A stretch of DNA of 6,249 bases from assembly GCA_023443025.1 (NCBI GenBank), contig JAEZWM010000039.1, positions 1 to 6,249 on the forward strand, read 5' to 3'. Of this stretch, positions 5,771 through 6,249 are shown piece after piece (the stretch's first letter is position 1; the number at the start of each line of letters is the position of its first letter). The notes beneath the pieces are model-generated. The model ran no database searches, was not told the origin of the DNA, and saw nothing but the letters and a program-made list of their open reading frames with translations. The position numbers and the translations under genes were made by a program. This DNA is from Bacillota bacterium (GTDB lineage Bacteria > Bacillota > Clostridia > Tissierellales > Peptoniphilaceae).

Positions 5771-6249
5771 ATGGACTTAAAAGAATATGTACAAATTGTA
5801 CAGGACTTTCCTAAAAAAGGAATAAGTTTTAAAAACATCACTACGCTATTAAGAGACAAGGATGCTTTTCAAGAGGCAGTTAATCGAATGATAGATAATC
5901 TAAAGGATAAAAATATAGATTACATCATAGGACCCGAAGCAAGAGGTTTTCTATTTGGAGCAGCTATAGCTTACGCGCTTAAAATAGGCTTTATTCCTGT
6001 TAGAAAAAAAGGAAAACTTCCGGGGAAAACAGTAGAGTATGTATACGAACTAGAGTACGGAACAGATAGCTTAGAAATCCAAGAAGGAGCTTTTGAACCG
6101 GGAGCAAGGGTAGCTATAGTCGACGATCTTTTGGCAACAGGAGGAACGGTTAATGCCACTGCAAAGCTCATTGAAAAAATGGGTGGGGAAGTTGTGGCTA
6201 TGGAATTTTTAATTGAACTTACTGATTTAAAAGGAAGAGAAAAAAATAG
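5771..6249 (+). CDS. apt: Adenine phosphoribosyltransferase, 3' truncated by window edge
   Basis: Cytoplasmic purine-salvage enzyme that joins adenine to PRPP, giving AMP and pyrophosphate. The frame stays open from the ATG at 5771 to the window end: 159 codons are visible of the usual 170 or so, so only about a dozen are missing. The start MDLKEYVQIVQDFPKKGISFKNITTLL is typical of the family. Other conserved blocks are GPEARGFLFG (residues 54-63), PVRKKGKLPGKT (76-87), YELEYGTDSLEI, and the PRPP-binding loop VAIVDDLLATGGT (114-126) with Asp118-Asp119. The TAG in the last three bases is out of frame and is not the stop. It follows pcp by 5 bases. In many Bacillota relA follows apt; whether it does here lies outside the window. 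Confidence 0.96.
   Translation, partial: MDLKEYVQIVQDFPKKGISFKNITTLLRDKDAFQEAVNRMIDNLKDKNIDYIIGPEARGFLFGAAIAYALKIGFIPVRKKGKLPGKTVEYVYELEYGTDSLEIQEGAFEPGARVAIVDDLLATGGTVNATAKLIEKMGGEVVAMEFLIELTDLKGREKN

Noticed and set aside
5971..6171. Minus-strand open frame opposite apt
   Set aside because: It is antisense to highly conserved APRT motifs, including the PRPP loop.
6247..6249. TAG at the very end of the window as the apt stop
   Set aside because: It is out of frame with the APRT reading frame, which remains open at the edge.

Overview
The window is about 6.2 kb of AT-rich, densely coding DNA. All seven recognisable genes lie on the + strand and start from clear AGGAG-type ribosome binding sites. 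Intrinsic terminators, sigma-A-like promoters, a TTG start, a class B sortase and a short lipoprotein signal peptide all point to a low-GC Gram-positive bacterium (Bacillota). The gene complement suits an anaerobic Clostridia/Tissierellia-type lineage, but the genus cannot be fixed from this sequence alone.

Layout from left to right. (1) The 3' part of a class B sortase gene, whose start lies outside the window; it ends in an intrinsic terminator that overlaps its stop codon. (2) A 166-base AT-rich spacer with an imperfect direct repeat and an inverted repeat, leading into a single-gene catalase unit that ends in a strong 12-bp-stem terminator. (3) A well-formed promoter (TAGACA-17-TATAAT) driving a two-gene unit: a COG2316-like HD-domain predicted hydrolase and, 2 bases after its stop, an unrecognised lipoprotein with a long Glu/Lys/Pro-rich linker. 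This unit ends in a terminator that begins within the lipoprotein's stop codon. (4) A second near-consensus promoter (TTGACA-17-TATGAT) driving an aldo/keto reductase, pyroglutamyl-peptidase I and adenine phosphoribosyltransferase, with gaps of 26 and 5 bases. The last gene runs off the right edge about a dozen codons before its expected end.

The four transcription units look independent. They cover surface-protein anchoring, peroxide removal, an HD hydrolase paired with a lipoprotein, and a housekeeping operon for carbonyl reduction, peptide turnover and purine salvage. No mobile element, CRISPR array, tRNA or rRNA was seen. I found no strong evidence of a new multi-gene system. The items most worth a second look are the HD hydrolase/lipoprotein pair, the 70-residue tail on the catalase, and the repeated AT-rich motif upstream of the catalase.
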